A stretch of 64,000 nt of DNA, from contig VGLJ01000018.1 of assembly GCA_016866775.1 (NCBI GenBank), positions 1 through 64,000 on the forward strand, written 5' to 3'. Below the pieces are notes generated by a model. The model was not told the origin of the DNA. It searched no databases and was given only the letters and a program-made list of their open reading frames with translations. Below are positions 47,335 through 56,060 of this stretch, in pieces. Position 1 is the first letter of the stretch, and the number at the start of each line of letters is the position of its first letter. A program made the position numbers and the translations under genes. Origin of the DNA: Candidatus Rokuibacteriota bacterium (GTDB lineage: Bacteria; Methylomirabilota; Methylomirabilia; Rokubacteriales; CSP1-6).

Positions 47335-47718
47335 TCAAGGTGCGATGGGCGGCGAGGGGCCCCGGCCGCCGCCGGTCCAGGTAAACGACCTTTTCGCGAG
47401 CTCCGGGGGAAGGGACGGCCTGGCACCGTTCGTCAGCGCCGCGCGGAGCCACGCGAAGAACGCGTCGTAGAGCGGCTCCGTGTTCATGCGCCGTAGCCAC
47501 ACCGGCTCTCCGTCGATGAAGAGAAACACGACGTTGGCCTCGCTGCAGGGCCCCAGGCAGTCGGTGAAGGCGACACGCGCCAGCCCGTCGAGCTGCGCCC
47601 CCTTCATCCGCCGTCGGATCGCGGGCTTCAGCGTGCGAGGCGGCGTCTTCGGGCCCCCGCTCTCGGGGTGGCCGCAGCAGCAGCCCGCACAGACCGCGAT
47701 GAGCGCACGGTCGGCCAT
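47335..47718 (-). CDS. thioredoxin-like [2Fe-2S] ferredoxin family protein
   Basis: 127 residues. Cysteines in VCAGCCCGHP at the N-terminus and FTDCLGPCSEANVVFLFIDGEPVWL match the spacing of thioredoxin-fold [2Fe-2S] proteins. Probable electron carrier or Fe-S sensor. Nearest neighbour is the response regulator 6 bp upstream. The C-terminal tail is Pro/Gly-rich and likely disordered. ATG 47718. Confidence 0.75.
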   Translation of the reverse strand: MADRALIAVCAGCCCGHPESGGPKTPPRTLKPAIRRRMKGAQLDGLARVAFTDCLGPCSEANVVFLFIDGEPVWLRRMNTEPLYDAFFAWLRAALTNGARPSLPPELAKRSFTWTGGGRGPSPPIAP

Positions 47719-47724
47719 TTTTTC

Positions 47725-48156
47725 CTAGTCGACGGGACGCTCGCGCAGGAGCCGGTCGACTTCGGCGGCGAGGAAGCGGTGGTCCACCGGCTTCGACAGC
47801 GTGCCATCCGCGCCGGCTTCCCAGGCGTCGTGGAGCACGTCCTGCGGCGACCCGCCGCTCACGATCTGCAGCTTCAGGTGCCAGCCCGCGGAGACGGCGA
47901 GGATGCGAATGCGCTGATCGGTGGCGCGCATCGTGCGAATGACTTCGACGCCGTCACGGCCGGGCATGAAGATGTCGATCAGCGCGACGTCCGGACGCTG
48001 CCGCTCGAACAGGGTCAGCGCCTGCAGGCCGTCCGCCGCTTCGAGCACTTCGTGCCCCGCGTCGCGCAAGACGGACGCGAAGACGCTCCGCGCGTCGTCG
48101 TGGTCGTCGGCCACGAGAATTCTCGCCACGGCGGCGAGATTGTAGCCTGAGTCCAT
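47725..48156 (-). CDS. single-domain response regulator receiver
   Basis: 143 residues. RILVADDHDDARSVF (acidic pair), phosphoacceptor Asp in VALIDIFMPG, Thr/Ser and Lys in LSKPVD. No output domain, so it acts like a CheY-type signal carrier or within a phosphorelay. An insert (HLKLQIVSGGSPQDVLHDAW) separates the last two strands. ATG 48156 or an internal GTG just before ARILV are possible. No histidine kinase nearby. Confidence 0.88.
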   Translation of the reverse strand: MDSGYNLAAVARILVADDHDDARSVFASVLRDAGHEVLEAADGLQALTLFERQRPDVALIDIFMPGRDGVEVIRTMRATDQRIRILAVSAGWHLKLQIVSGGSPQDVLHDAWEAGADGTLSKPVDHRFLAAEVDRLLRERPVD

Positions 48157-48181
48157 GGGACCGGCGCGGGTGAGCCGCGCG

Positions 48182-48493
48182 TCAGCGGCCGGCCGGCGTC
48201 CCGCCCGCCGCGTCCTCGAGCACTTCGAGCCGCACGGTGACCACCCCGGTTCCGAGAACCCCGAGCTCGCGCGCCGCCGCGCGTGACAGGTCGATGATCC
48301 TTCCATCGACGAACGGCCCCCGATCATTGATGCGCACGACGATGGACTTCGCGTTGGCGACGTTGGTGACTCTGACACGCGTGCCGAAGGGCCACGTCCG
48401 GTGCGCCGCCGTCATCCCCTTCATGTCGTAGATCTCACCACTGGCGGTCCGGCGCCCCTGATGCGCGTCGCCATACCACGACGCCTTCCCCAT
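48182..48493 (-). CDS. RlpA-like double-psi beta-barrel protein without signal peptide
   Basis: 103 residues, almost exactly one RlpA domain: KASWYGDAHQGRRTASGE, FGTRVRVTNVANAKSIVVRINDRGPF and GRIIDLSRAAARELG. Known: RlpA family members are septal lytic transglycosylases cutting denuded glycan. No signal peptide or lipobox can be found from ATG 48493, and no start lies upstream in frame, because the region is the 3' end of the PBP gene. Either secretion is lost, or a frameshift removed the N-terminus as also seen in the neighbour. Confidence 0.8.
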   Translation of the reverse strand: MGKASWYGDAHQGRRTASGEIYDMKGMTAAHRTWPFGTRVRVTNVANAKSIVVRINDRGPFVDGRIIDLSRAAARELGVLGTGVVTVRLEVLEDAAGGTPAGR

Positions 48494-50549
48494 GACGACG
48501 GAAGTGGCTCGGTCGCCGGGGCGGGGTCGTGCGGGCGACTCCGCGCTCCTGACACGGCGGCGGCTCGGTGCCCGCGAGGAACGTCTCGCGCACGACCGCC
48601 GGACAGTGGCGCGTCGCGAGGCGGCCGTTCGTCGTGTCGACCTCCGCGAACGCGATGCCCGCCGGAACGGCGAACGACTGCACCGGCACGTTCAGCTCGA
48701 GCGCCTGCTTCATGAAGTCCGACCAGATCGGCAGCGCGCCCTCGGAACCCGGCAGACCGTGCGGCTCGTTGCTGTCGAAGCCGACCCACACCAGCGCGAG
48801 CAGCGTCGGCGAGTAGCCGACGAACCACGCGTCGCGGCCGTCGTTGGTGGTGCCGGTCTTGCCCGCGATCGCGCCGGGCACGCCGAGCCCTCGCGCCGCG
48901 GCGCCCGTCCCGCTCGTCACGACGCTCTCCGGCAACGACGTCATCAGGTACGCCTCGGCCGGTGACATCGCCACCGTCGGCTCGGCCGTGTCGAGCTCCC
49001 ACGTGTCGCCGTTGCCGGCGTACGCGGCGACGAGCGCCGTCGCCCCGCGCGGGCTCTGCCCGCCGTTCGCGAACGCGACGTACGCGCGCGCCAGCTCGAG
49101 CGGCGTCACCTCGAACGCGCCGAGCGCGAGCGCGGGCACCGGCGAGAGCGGGCTCTCGATGCCCAGCGCCCGCGCGGCGTCGACCACGGCGGGCAGGCCG
49201 GTCGCCGTGGCCACGCGCACGGCCGCGCTGTTGAGCGAGCTCGAGCGCGCGCCGCACCGTCACCTGGCCTTCGTACTTGTCGTCGTAGTTGCGGGGGCTC
49301 CACGGGTCGCGCCCCACGTGGATCGTCAGCGGCGAGTCGTCGACGAGCGACGCCGCCGTGAACACCGCGCTGTTGCGCTGCGGGCTGAGCGCGGCGAGGT
49401 ACACGAACGGCTTGAACGCGGAACCCGGCTGACGGCGCGCGAAGATCGCGCGGTTGAACTGGCTCGTGCGGTAGTCGCGCCCGCCGACGAGCGCCTTCAC
49501 CTGCCCCGTGCGCGGATCGAGCGCGACGAGAGCGGCCTGCAGCCGATCACCGTTCGGGCGGCGCAGGCGCGGCAGGCGGCTCTCGAGCCGGTCGATCCCG
49601 CGCGCGATCGCCGCTTCGGCGAAGCGCTGGAGATTGACGTCGAGGCTCGAGTAGAGCCGGGCGCCCGGCGCGTCGCTCAGCTCGTCGGCCCCGAGCTCCT
49701 CGATCTCACGCCGCAGGTGGTCCACGAAGTACGCCGCGAGCTGGCCCGGCGCCGGACGCGCGACGACGGCCTGCCCCTGCGCCTCGCGCAGGTCGGCGTC
49801 GTTGATCATCCCGATGTCCTTCATCCGCGCGAGCACGACGTTGCGGCGCTCGCGCGCGCGCGCGGGGTTCGCCGCCGGCGAGTAGAGGTTCGGCGCGCGT
49901 GTCATCCCGCGAGGACTGCTCCCTCTCCGAGCGTGAGCTGATGCGGTTCCTCGCCGAAGTACGAGCGCGCGGCCGCGCCGATGCCGCGGACGGCGATGGC
50001 GCCGCGCTGGCCCAGGTAGATCTCGTTGAGATACGCCTCGAGGATCCGCTCCTTCGAGTAGCGCCACTCGATCACCGTCGACAGCCACGCCTCGTTGAGC
50101 TTGCGCATGACCGTGCGCTGTGGCGTGAGCAGGCGGTTCTTCACGAGCTGCTGCGTGATCGTGCTGCCGCCCTGGAGGACGCGGCCGCCGCGGAGATTGG
50201 TCCACGCCGCGCGCAGGAGCCCGCGGACGTCCACGCCCCCGTGATCGAAGACGCGGTGGTCTTCGGCGGCGAGCACGGCCTGGATGAGCACCGGCGGGAC
50301 GTCGGCGAGCTTGACCGGGTGATACGCCTCGCCGCGATGGTCACCGACGGACGTCAGGACTTCGGGCTCGAGCGCCGCCGCGCCGATGTCCCGGCCAGGG
50401 TGATCGTGGACCACGTGCCGAAGCGGCCGAGGTGGATCGAGCGGGGCAGCCGCCTGAGCCGGTGTCGGAGGCCAGCGGCCGAGGCGAGCAGCCAGTCGCC
50501 GGCGACCCGGAGCCACGCCTTCATACAACCAGTATGCCGATAGGGTCAC
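48435..50549 (-). pseudogene. class A penicillin-binding protein (PBP1) with two frameshifts
   Basis: Three segments in frames A-B-A. The first (50549-49902) carries the transglycosylase domain (AEDHRVFDHGGVDVRG, GGSTITQQLVKN, YLNEIYLGQRG) and ends at TGA 49902; adding one base to a GGG run would join it to AGMTRAPNLYSPAANP. The middle segment carries the SxxK Ser (GSAFKPF). A second indel near 49236-49246 restores the original frame at the SxN motif (SSLNSAAV), leading to KTGTTND. Either two consensus errors, a true pseudogene, or split expression via the ATGA overlap at 49902-49905. The N-terminal TM helix is not evident, so a further lesion is possible. Confidence 0.75.
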
Positions 50550-50609
50550 GCGCGGAGCCTCGCGCTCCCGGCGGCGAAGCTTCGACCGGCCGACGCGCTG
50601 CGCCGCGTC

Positions 50610-50637
50610 ATGACAGGTCGGGCAAGTTGGCGATAAT
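50610..50637 (+). promoter_or_regulatory. candidate promoter of the oligopeptide transporter operon
   Basis: ATGACA (50610-50615), 16-bp spacer, GATAAT (50632-50637). It starts transcription about 30 nt before the strong AGGAGG ribosome-binding site of the substrate-binding protein gene. Confidence 0.5.
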
Positions 50638-50674
50638 GACGCACATTTTGCTCACCCGCCCAGGAGGACATCGG

Positions 50675-52201
50675 ATGCCGATCGCTCGTGCGCTGGTCGC
50701 TGCACTCGCTCTCTGGACTGTTACCGTTACGCCGGCTTACGCAGCACCTGAAGGGCAGCTCACGTGGGGCGTGCACATCACGCTCGCTCCGACATGGTTC
50801 GATCCGGCCGAGACGCCGAACCTGATCACCCCGTACATGGTGATGTACGCGCTGCACGACAGCATGGTGAAGGCCATGCCCGAGCACCCGATGGTGCCGA
50901 GCCTCGCGGAGTCGTGGAAGGCCTCGCCCGACGGCAAGACGTACGAGTTCACGCTGCGCAAGAACGTCAAGTTCCACGACGGCAGCCCGCTCACCGCGGA
51001 GGACGTGAAGTACTCGTTCGAGCGCTACCGCGGCACCGCGGCCAAGAGCCTCAAGGAGCGCGTGGCGAGCGTGGAGACGGTGGGCGCGAACCAGGTGCGC
51101 TTCAAGCTGAAGAACCCGTGGCCCGACTTCCTCACGTTCTACGCGCTCTCGAGCGGCGCGGGGTGGATCGTGCCGAAGAAGTACGTCGAGAAGGTCGGCG
51201 AGGACGGCTACAAGAAGGCGCCCGTCGGCGCCGGGCCGTACAAGTTCGTCTCGTTCAACCCGGGCGTGGAGCTCGTGTTCGAGGCGTTCGACCAGTACTG
51301 GCGCAAGAGCCCGAGCGTGAAGCGGCTCGTGTTCAAGATGATCCCCGACGAGACCACGCGGCTGGCGGCGCTCAAGCGCGGCGAGATCGACATCGTGTAC
51401 TCGATCCGCGGCGAGCTGGCCGAAGAGCTCCAGCGGACGCCCGGCCTCACGCTGAAGCCGACCATCATCCAGGCGCCGCAGTGGGTCGCGATGCTCGACC
51501 AGTGGGACCCGAAGTCGCCGTGGCACGACCGCCGCGTGCGCCTCGCGGCGAACCTGGTGGTCGATCGGAACGCGATCAACCAGGCCGTCACGCTCGGGCA
51601 TTCGCGGATCACGCATAGCCTGATCCCGAGCACGTTCGACTTCTCCTGGAAGCCCCCGGCCTACAAGGTCGACGTCGCCCAGGCCAAGAAGCTCATGGCC
51701 GAGGCCGGCTATGCGAACGGCTTCGACGCCGGCGACTACTACATGGACATCTCCTACGCCAACGTGCAGGAGATCGTCGCCGGCATGCTGCAGCAGCAGC
51801 TCGGGATCAAGACCCGGATGAAGAACGTCGAGCGGGCCGCGTACTGGAGCGGCTACACCGACAAGAAGTACAAGAACCTCGCGTACACGGCGAGCGGCGC
51901 CTTCGGGAACGCGGCGACGCGGCTCGAGAGCTTCGTCGTCAAGGGCGGCCCGTTCGTCTACGGCAGCTACCCGGACATCGACGGGCTCTTCGCCGAGCAG
52001 GCCGCCGAGCTCGATCGCAAGAAGCGTGAAGCCATCCTCCACAAGATCCAGCAGCTCGTGCACGAGAAGGCGATGATCATCCCGATCTGGGAGCTCGGCT
52101 TCCTGAACGGCCAGGGCCAGCGGGTGCAAGAATCCGGGCTCGGGTTGATCCCGGGTCATGCATACTCGGCGCCTTACGAGGACGTGCGACTCAAGAAGTA
52201 G
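50675..52201 (+). CDS. ABC transporter substrate-binding protein, family 5 (oligopeptide/dipeptide/nickel)
   Basis: 508 residues. Sec signal peptide MPIARALVAALALWTVTVTPAYA with cleavage after AYA; family 5 features PSLAESWKASPDGKTYEFTLRKNVKFHDGSPLTAEDVKYSFERY and GAGPYKFVSF. Captures peptides or similar ligands in the periplasm; the ligand cannot be named. AGGAGG is 7 nt before ATG 50675. First gene of a five-gene operon with two permeases and two ATPases. Confidence 0.95.
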   Translation: MPIARALVAALALWTVTVTPAYAAPEGQLTWGVHITLAPTWFDPAETPNLITPYMVMYALHDSMVKAMPEHPMVPSLAESWKASPDGKTYEFTLRKNVKFHDGSPLTAEDVKYSFERYRGTAAKSLKERVASVETVGANQVRFKLKNPWPDFLTFYALSSGAGWIVPKKYVEKVGEDGYKKAPVGAGPYKFVSFNPGVELVFEAFDQYWRKSPSVKRLVFKMIPDETTRLAALKRGEIDIVYSIRGELAEELQRTPGLTLKPTIIQAPQWVAMLDQWDPKSPWHDRRVRLAANLVVDRNAINQAVTLGHSRITHSLIPSTFDFSWKPPAYKVDVAQAKKLMAEAGYANGFDAGDYYMDISYANVQEIVAGMLQQQLGIKTRMKNVERAAYWSGYTDKKYKNLAYTASGAFGNAATRLESFVVKGGPFVYGSYPDIDGLFAEQAAELDRKKREAILHKIQQLVHEKAMIIPIWELGFLNGQGQRVQESGLGLIPGHAYSAPYEDVRLKK

Positions 52202-52216
52202 AGGGAGCGAGCGGAG

Positions 52217-53137
52217 ATGAAAAAATTCATCCTGCAACGGCTGACGTATTCCCTGATCTCTCTGTTCTTGCTTTCCCTCACGATCTTCCTCTTCGTCCGC
52301 CTCACGGGGGACCCGACGGTCCTCCTCGTCGAGCCGGGGGCGAGCAAAGAGGACATGGCGATGATCCGCGAGCAGCTCGGGCTCGACCGGTCGCTCGCGG
52401 TGCAGTACGCCAGCTTCGTCAAGGACATCGTCCGCGGCGACTTCGGCAAGTCGTTCTACTACCGCACGCCCGTGCTCGAGCTCTACCTGTCGCGCCTGCC
52501 GAGCTCGCTCTTCCTCGCGGCGGCCGCGATGGTCTTCTCGCTCGTCATCGGCATCCCCAGCGGGATCATCGCCGCGGTGAAGGTCGGGAAGTTCTGGGAC
52601 AACTTCGGCAAGGTGTTCGCGCTGCTCGGGCTCTCGATGCCGCAGTTCTGGGTCGGGTTGCTGCTGATCCTCTTCTTCTCCGTGTACCTCGGCTGGCTGC
52701 CGTCGTCCGGCTCGGGCACGATCTGGCACGTCATCATGCCGGCCTTCGCGCTCGGCTGGTTCTTCGCCGCGGCGCACATGCGGATCACCCGCTCGTCGAT
52801 GCTCGAGGTGCTCGGGTCCGAGTACGTGAAGCTCGCGCGTCTCAAGGGCCTCCCCGAGAAGCGCGTCATCGTGAAGCACGCGCTGAAGAACGCGCTCATC
52901 CCCGTGCTCACGCTCGCCGGCATCAACCTCGTGCTCATGGTCAACGTCGCGGTCGTGGTCGAGACCGTGTTCGCGTGGCCCGGCATCGGGCGACTGCTCT
53001 ACGAAGGCATCGCGTTCCGTGACTTCCCGGTCGTCCAGACGACCGTCCTGCTCAGCGGCTCCATGATCGTCGTCGTCAACCTCGTCGTGGACGTGCTCTA
53101 CGCGGTGATCGATCCGCGTATCCGTCTGGGAGCATAG
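52217..53137 (+). CDS. oligopeptide-type ABC permease (DppB family)
   Basis: 306 residues, six TM segments. LTYSLISLFLLSLTIFLFVRLTGDPT first helix; EDMAMIREQLGLDRSLAVQYASFV; EAA loop SEYVKLARLKGLPEKRVIVKHALKNALIPVLT; ending VVDVLYAVIDPRIRLGA. Pairs with the next gene. ATG 52217 follows GGGAGCGAGCGGAG. Confidence 0.95.
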   Translation: MKKFILQRLTYSLISLFLLSLTIFLFVRLTGDPTVLLVEPGASKEDMAMIREQLGLDRSLAVQYASFVKDIVRGDFGKSFYYRTPVLELYLSRLPSSLFLAAAAMVFSLVIGIPSGIIAAVKVGKFWDNFGKVFALLGLSMPQFWVGLLLILFFSVYLGWLPSSGSGTIWHVIMPAFALGWFFAAAHMRITRSSMLEVLGSEYVKLARLKGLPEKRVIVKHALKNALIPVLTLAGINLVLMVNVAVVVETVFAWPGIGRLLYEGIAFRDFPVVQTTVLLSGSMIVVVNLVVDVLYAVIDPRIRLGA

Positions 53138-53139
53138 CC

Positions 53140-54021
53140 ATGGCCAGCCGCGCCGCCACCCTCACCTTCGAGTGGACGATGTCCACCCTTCGGATGAAGG
53201 GGTTCCCGTGGTTCCCGGTCGTGATCCTCGGCACGCTGGCGCTCGCCGCGATCTTCGCGGACGTGCTGGCGCCGCACTCGCCCGAAGTCGGCCAGCTCGG
53301 GCAGCGCTTCAAGCCCCCCGCGTGGCAGCAGGGCGGGGCCTCGCAGTTCCTGCTCGGCACGGACCACCTCGGCCGTGATGTGCTCTCCCGGCTGATCTTC
53401 GGCGCCCGCGTCTCGATGGTGGTCGGTCTGCTCGCCGTCTTCGTCGCGGGCACGATCGGCACCTTCCTCGGCATCCTGTCGGGCTACATGGGCAAGTGGA
53501 CGGACCAGCTGATCATGCGCGTGACCGACACGTGGCTCGCGATCCCGGCGCTGACGTTCGCGATCTTCCTCGCGGCCATCCTCGGCCCGAGCGAGATGAA
53601 CATCGTCATCATCCTGTCGGCGGTCTACTGGACGCGCTATGCGCGCGTCATCCGCGGGGAGGTGCTCTCGCTGCGCGAGCGCGAGTTCGTGCGGCTCGCG
53701 ATCGTCGCCGGCTGCTCCAAGTGGACGATCATGAAGCGGCACATCCTGCCGAACGTGCTCAACACGGCCATCGTCATCGCCTCGCTCCAGCTCGGCGTCG
53801 TCATCGTCGCCGAGGCCGCGCTGTCGTTCCTCGGCGTGGGCGTGCCGCCGCCGAAGCCGGCGTGGGGCCTCATGCTCGCCGACGGCAAGAAGGGCCTGAT
53901 GGCGGGCTACTGGTGGCTCACGGTGACGCCGGGCATGTGCATCATGCTGATGGTGCTGTCGGCCAACCTGCTCGGTGACTGGCTTCGCGTGAAGCTCGAT
54001 CCCCAGCTGAGGCAGCTCTAG
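53140..54021 (+). CDS. oligopeptide-type ABC permease (DppC family)
   Basis: 293 residues. FLLGTDHLGRDVLSRLIFGARVSMVVG and the EAA loop REREFVRLAIVAGCSKWTIMKRHILPNVLNT identify DppC. The N-terminus is short with one TM before the conserved core. Starts 2 bp after dppB. The encoded partner of the 52217 permease. Confidence 0.95.
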   Translation: MASRAATLTFEWTMSTLRMKGFPWFPVVILGTLALAAIFADVLAPHSPEVGQLGQRFKPPAWQQGGASQFLLGTDHLGRDVLSRLIFGARVSMVVGLLAVFVAGTIGTFLGILSGYMGKWTDQLIMRVTDTWLAIPALTFAIFLAAILGPSEMNIVIILSAVYWTRYARVIRGEVLSLREREFVRLAIVAGCSKWTIMKRHILPNVLNTAIVIASLQLGVVIVAEAALSFLGVGVPPPKPAWGLMLADGKKGLMAGYWWLTVTPGMCIMLMVLSANLLGDWLRVKLDPQLRQL

Positions 54022-54022
54022 C

Positions 54023-54994
54023 GTGGCGCCCCTCCTCGAGCTCAAGAACTATTCGACGCACTACGTGAGCGCGCGCGGCACGCGCGTCGTCAAGGCGGTG
54101 GACACCGTCTCGCTCGTGCTGAACTCGGGCGAGACGCTCGGCATCGTCGGCGAGTCGGGCTCGGGCAAGACCACGCTCGCGCTGTCGATCCTGCGCCTCC
54201 TGCCGATGGCGGCGCGGAAGACGGACGGCGAGATCCTCTTCGAGGGCGAGGACCTCCTCAAGAAGTCGACCGAGGAGATGCGTCAGATCCGCGGCAAGCG
54301 GATCGCCATGATCCTGCAGGATCCGATGGCGTCATTGAACCCGCTGTTCACCATCGGCGACCAGGTCTCGGAGCCGCTGCGCGTGCACGAGGGCACGCCG
54401 CGCCGGACCGCGTGGCAAAAGGCCACCGCGCTCCTGAAGGCCGTGCGCATCACCGCGCCCGAGACGCGCGTGCGCGAGTACCCGCACCAGATGTCGGGCG
54501 GCATGCGGCAGCGGATCGTCGGGGCGATGGGCATCGCCTGCGAGCCGCGTCTCCTCATCGCCGACGAGCCCACGACGAGCCTCGACCTCACGATCCAGGC
54601 GCAGTACCTGGCCCTGCTGCGCGACCTCCAGCGCGAGCACGGGCTGGCGCTGATCTTCATCACCCACAACCTCGGGATCGTGGCGAAGATGTGCGACCGC
54701 GTCGCGGTGATGTACGCGGGGCGCCTCGTGGAGTTCGGGCCGGTACGGAAGATCTTCGACCAGCCCCGGCATCCGTACACGCGCGCGCTGCTGCAGTCGA
54801 TCCCGCGCTTCGCCGACTCGCGCAACCGGCTCACGGCCATCGGCGGGCAGCCGCCCGACCTCTCGGCGCCGCCGCTGGGCTGCGCGTTCCACCCGCGATG
54901 CCCCGACGCGATCGACCGCTGTCGCGGCGAGGCGCCGCCGGAGACGGGCACGACCAACGGTCACACGGTCCGCTGCTGGGTGGCCGGGTCATGA
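54023..54994 (+). CDS. oligopeptide ABC transporter ATP-binding protein (DppD family)
   Basis: 323 residues. Walker [10 protein letters not shown] (about 42-50), signature MSGGMRQRI, Walker [13 protein letters not shown], and the C-terminal Oligo_HPY region with a Cys cluster ([15 protein letters not shown]) that may bind Fe-S, as in DppD/OppD. GTG 54023 lies one base after the permease stop. Works as a heterodimer with the next ATPase. Confidence 0.95.
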   Translation: MAPLLELKNYSTHYVSARGTRVVKAVDTVSLVLNSGETLGIVGESGSGKTTLALSILRLLPMAARKTDGEILFEGEDLLKKSTEEMRQIRGKRIAMILQDPMASLNPLFTIGDQVSEPLRVHEGTPRRTAWQKATALLKAVRITAPETRVREYPHQMSGGMRQRIVGAMGIACEPRLLIADEPTTSLDLTIQAQYLALLRDLQREHGLALIFITHNLGIVAKMCDRVAVMYAGRLVEFGPVRKIFDQPRHPYTRALLQSIPRFADSRNRLTAIGGQPPDLSAPPLGCAFHPRCPDAIDRCRGEAPPETGTTNGHTVRCWVAGS

Positions 54995-55947
54995 CGGCGC
55001 TGCTGGAGGCCGTCGACCTCTTCAAGCACTTCCCGGTACGGCGCGGCGTGTTCGGGAAGGCGCACGGCGCCGTGCGCGCGGTCGACGGGATCTCGTTCAC
55101 CATCGAGAAGGGCAAGACGCTCGGCGTGGTCGGCGAGTCCGGGTGCGGCAAGACGACGACGGCGAAGCTCGTCCTCGGGCTCGAGGATCCGACCGGTGGG
55201 GCGCTGCGATTCAACGGCGAGGACGTCGCGTCGCTCGATGCGGCCGGCCGCCGGCGCTATCGCCGCGGGATCCAGGCCGTGTTCCAGGATCCGTACGCCT
55301 CGTTGAATCCGCGCATGCGTGTCGGCGAGATCATCATGGAGCCGCTGATCACGCACGAGCGCCACGACACGCCGGAGCTCAAGAGACGGCTCGAGCGCCT
55401 GCTCGACCTGGTGGGACTCCCCGCGAGGGCGGCGGCGCTCTTCCCGCACGAGTTCTCGGGCGGACAGCGGCAGCGCATCGCCATCGCGCGCTCGCTCGCG
55501 CTCTCGCCGTCGCTGGTGGTGCTCGACGAGCCGGTGTCGGCGCTCGACGTGTCGATCCGCGCGCAGATCCTCAACCTGCTCCGCGATCTCCAGGCCGAGC
55601 TCGGCCTGGCGTATCTCTTCATCGCGCACGACCTGGCCGCGGTGGCGCACATGAGCCACACGATCGCGGTCATGTACCTCGGGCGCGTCGTCGAGCTCGG
55701 GGACGCGAACACCGTGGCGACGGCGGCACGCCACCCGTACACGCGCGCGCTGTTCGCCGCCGCGCTCCCGTCGCACCCCGACGAGAAGCGCGAGGAGATC
55801 GTGCTGGCGGGCGAGGTCCCGAGCCCGCTCAACCCGCCGGCGGGCTGTCATTTCCATCCGCGCTGCCCGAGCGTGATGGAACGCTGCCGGGGCGAGGAGC
55901 CAAAGCTCCGCACTGGCATCCGCGTCGCCTGCCACCTCTACGAGTAA
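54991..55947 (+). CDS. oligopeptide ABC transporter ATP-binding protein (DppF family)
   Basis: 318 residues. KHFPVRRGVFGKAHGAVRAVDGISF is typical of DppF/OppF; Walker A GESGCGKTTT, signature FSGGQRQRIAIARSLA, Walker B LVVLDEPVSALD, C-terminal GCHFHPRCPSVMERC. ATG 54991 overlaps the previous stop (ATGA). The operon ends here; a long inverted repeat follows. Confidence 0.95.
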   Translation: MTALLEAVDLFKHFPVRRGVFGKAHGAVRAVDGISFTIEKGKTLGVVGESGCGKTTTAKLVLGLEDPTGGALRFNGEDVASLDAAGRRRYRRGIQAVFQDPYASLNPRMRVGEIIMEPLITHERHDTPELKRRLERLLDLVGLPARAAALFPHEFSGGQRQRIAIARSLALSPSLVVLDEPVSALDVSIRAQILNLLRDLQAELGLAYLFIAHDLAAVAHMSHTIAVMYLGRVVELGDANTVATAARHPYTRALFAAALPSHPDEKREEIVLAGEVPSPLNPPAGCHFHPRCPSVMERCRGEEPKLRTGIRVACHLYE

Positions 55948-55952
55948 GGCCC

Positions 55953-56056
55953 CCGGCGGCGGCCGCGGGGCACGCGCGCGCTATCCGGCCGACATCCGCA
56001 GGCTCTGCGAGGACAGGAGCCCGGATAGCGCGCGCGTGCCCCGCGGTCGCCGCCGG
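55953..56056. repeat. 36-bp inverted repeat between convergent dppF and murD2
   Basis: Arms 55953-55988 and 56021-56056 are complementary at 35 of 36 positions, separated by 32 nt. It begins 5 bp after the dppF stop and ends 4 bp before the murD2 stop, so transcripts from either side would fold into it. A bidirectional terminator is the plain reading; arms this long also recall MITE-like or REP-doublet elements. Confidence 0.85.
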
Positions 56057-56060
56057 CGCG

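Noticed and set aside
49902-49904. TGA in the PBP gene considered as another selenocysteine codon
   Set aside because: The downstream protein similarity continues in a different frame, and no stem with an AGGU loop follows at +13.
50432-50674. N-terminal extension of the peptide-binding protein frame
   Set aside because: AGGAGG and a clean signal peptide place the start at ATG 50675; the extension overlaps the PBP gene.
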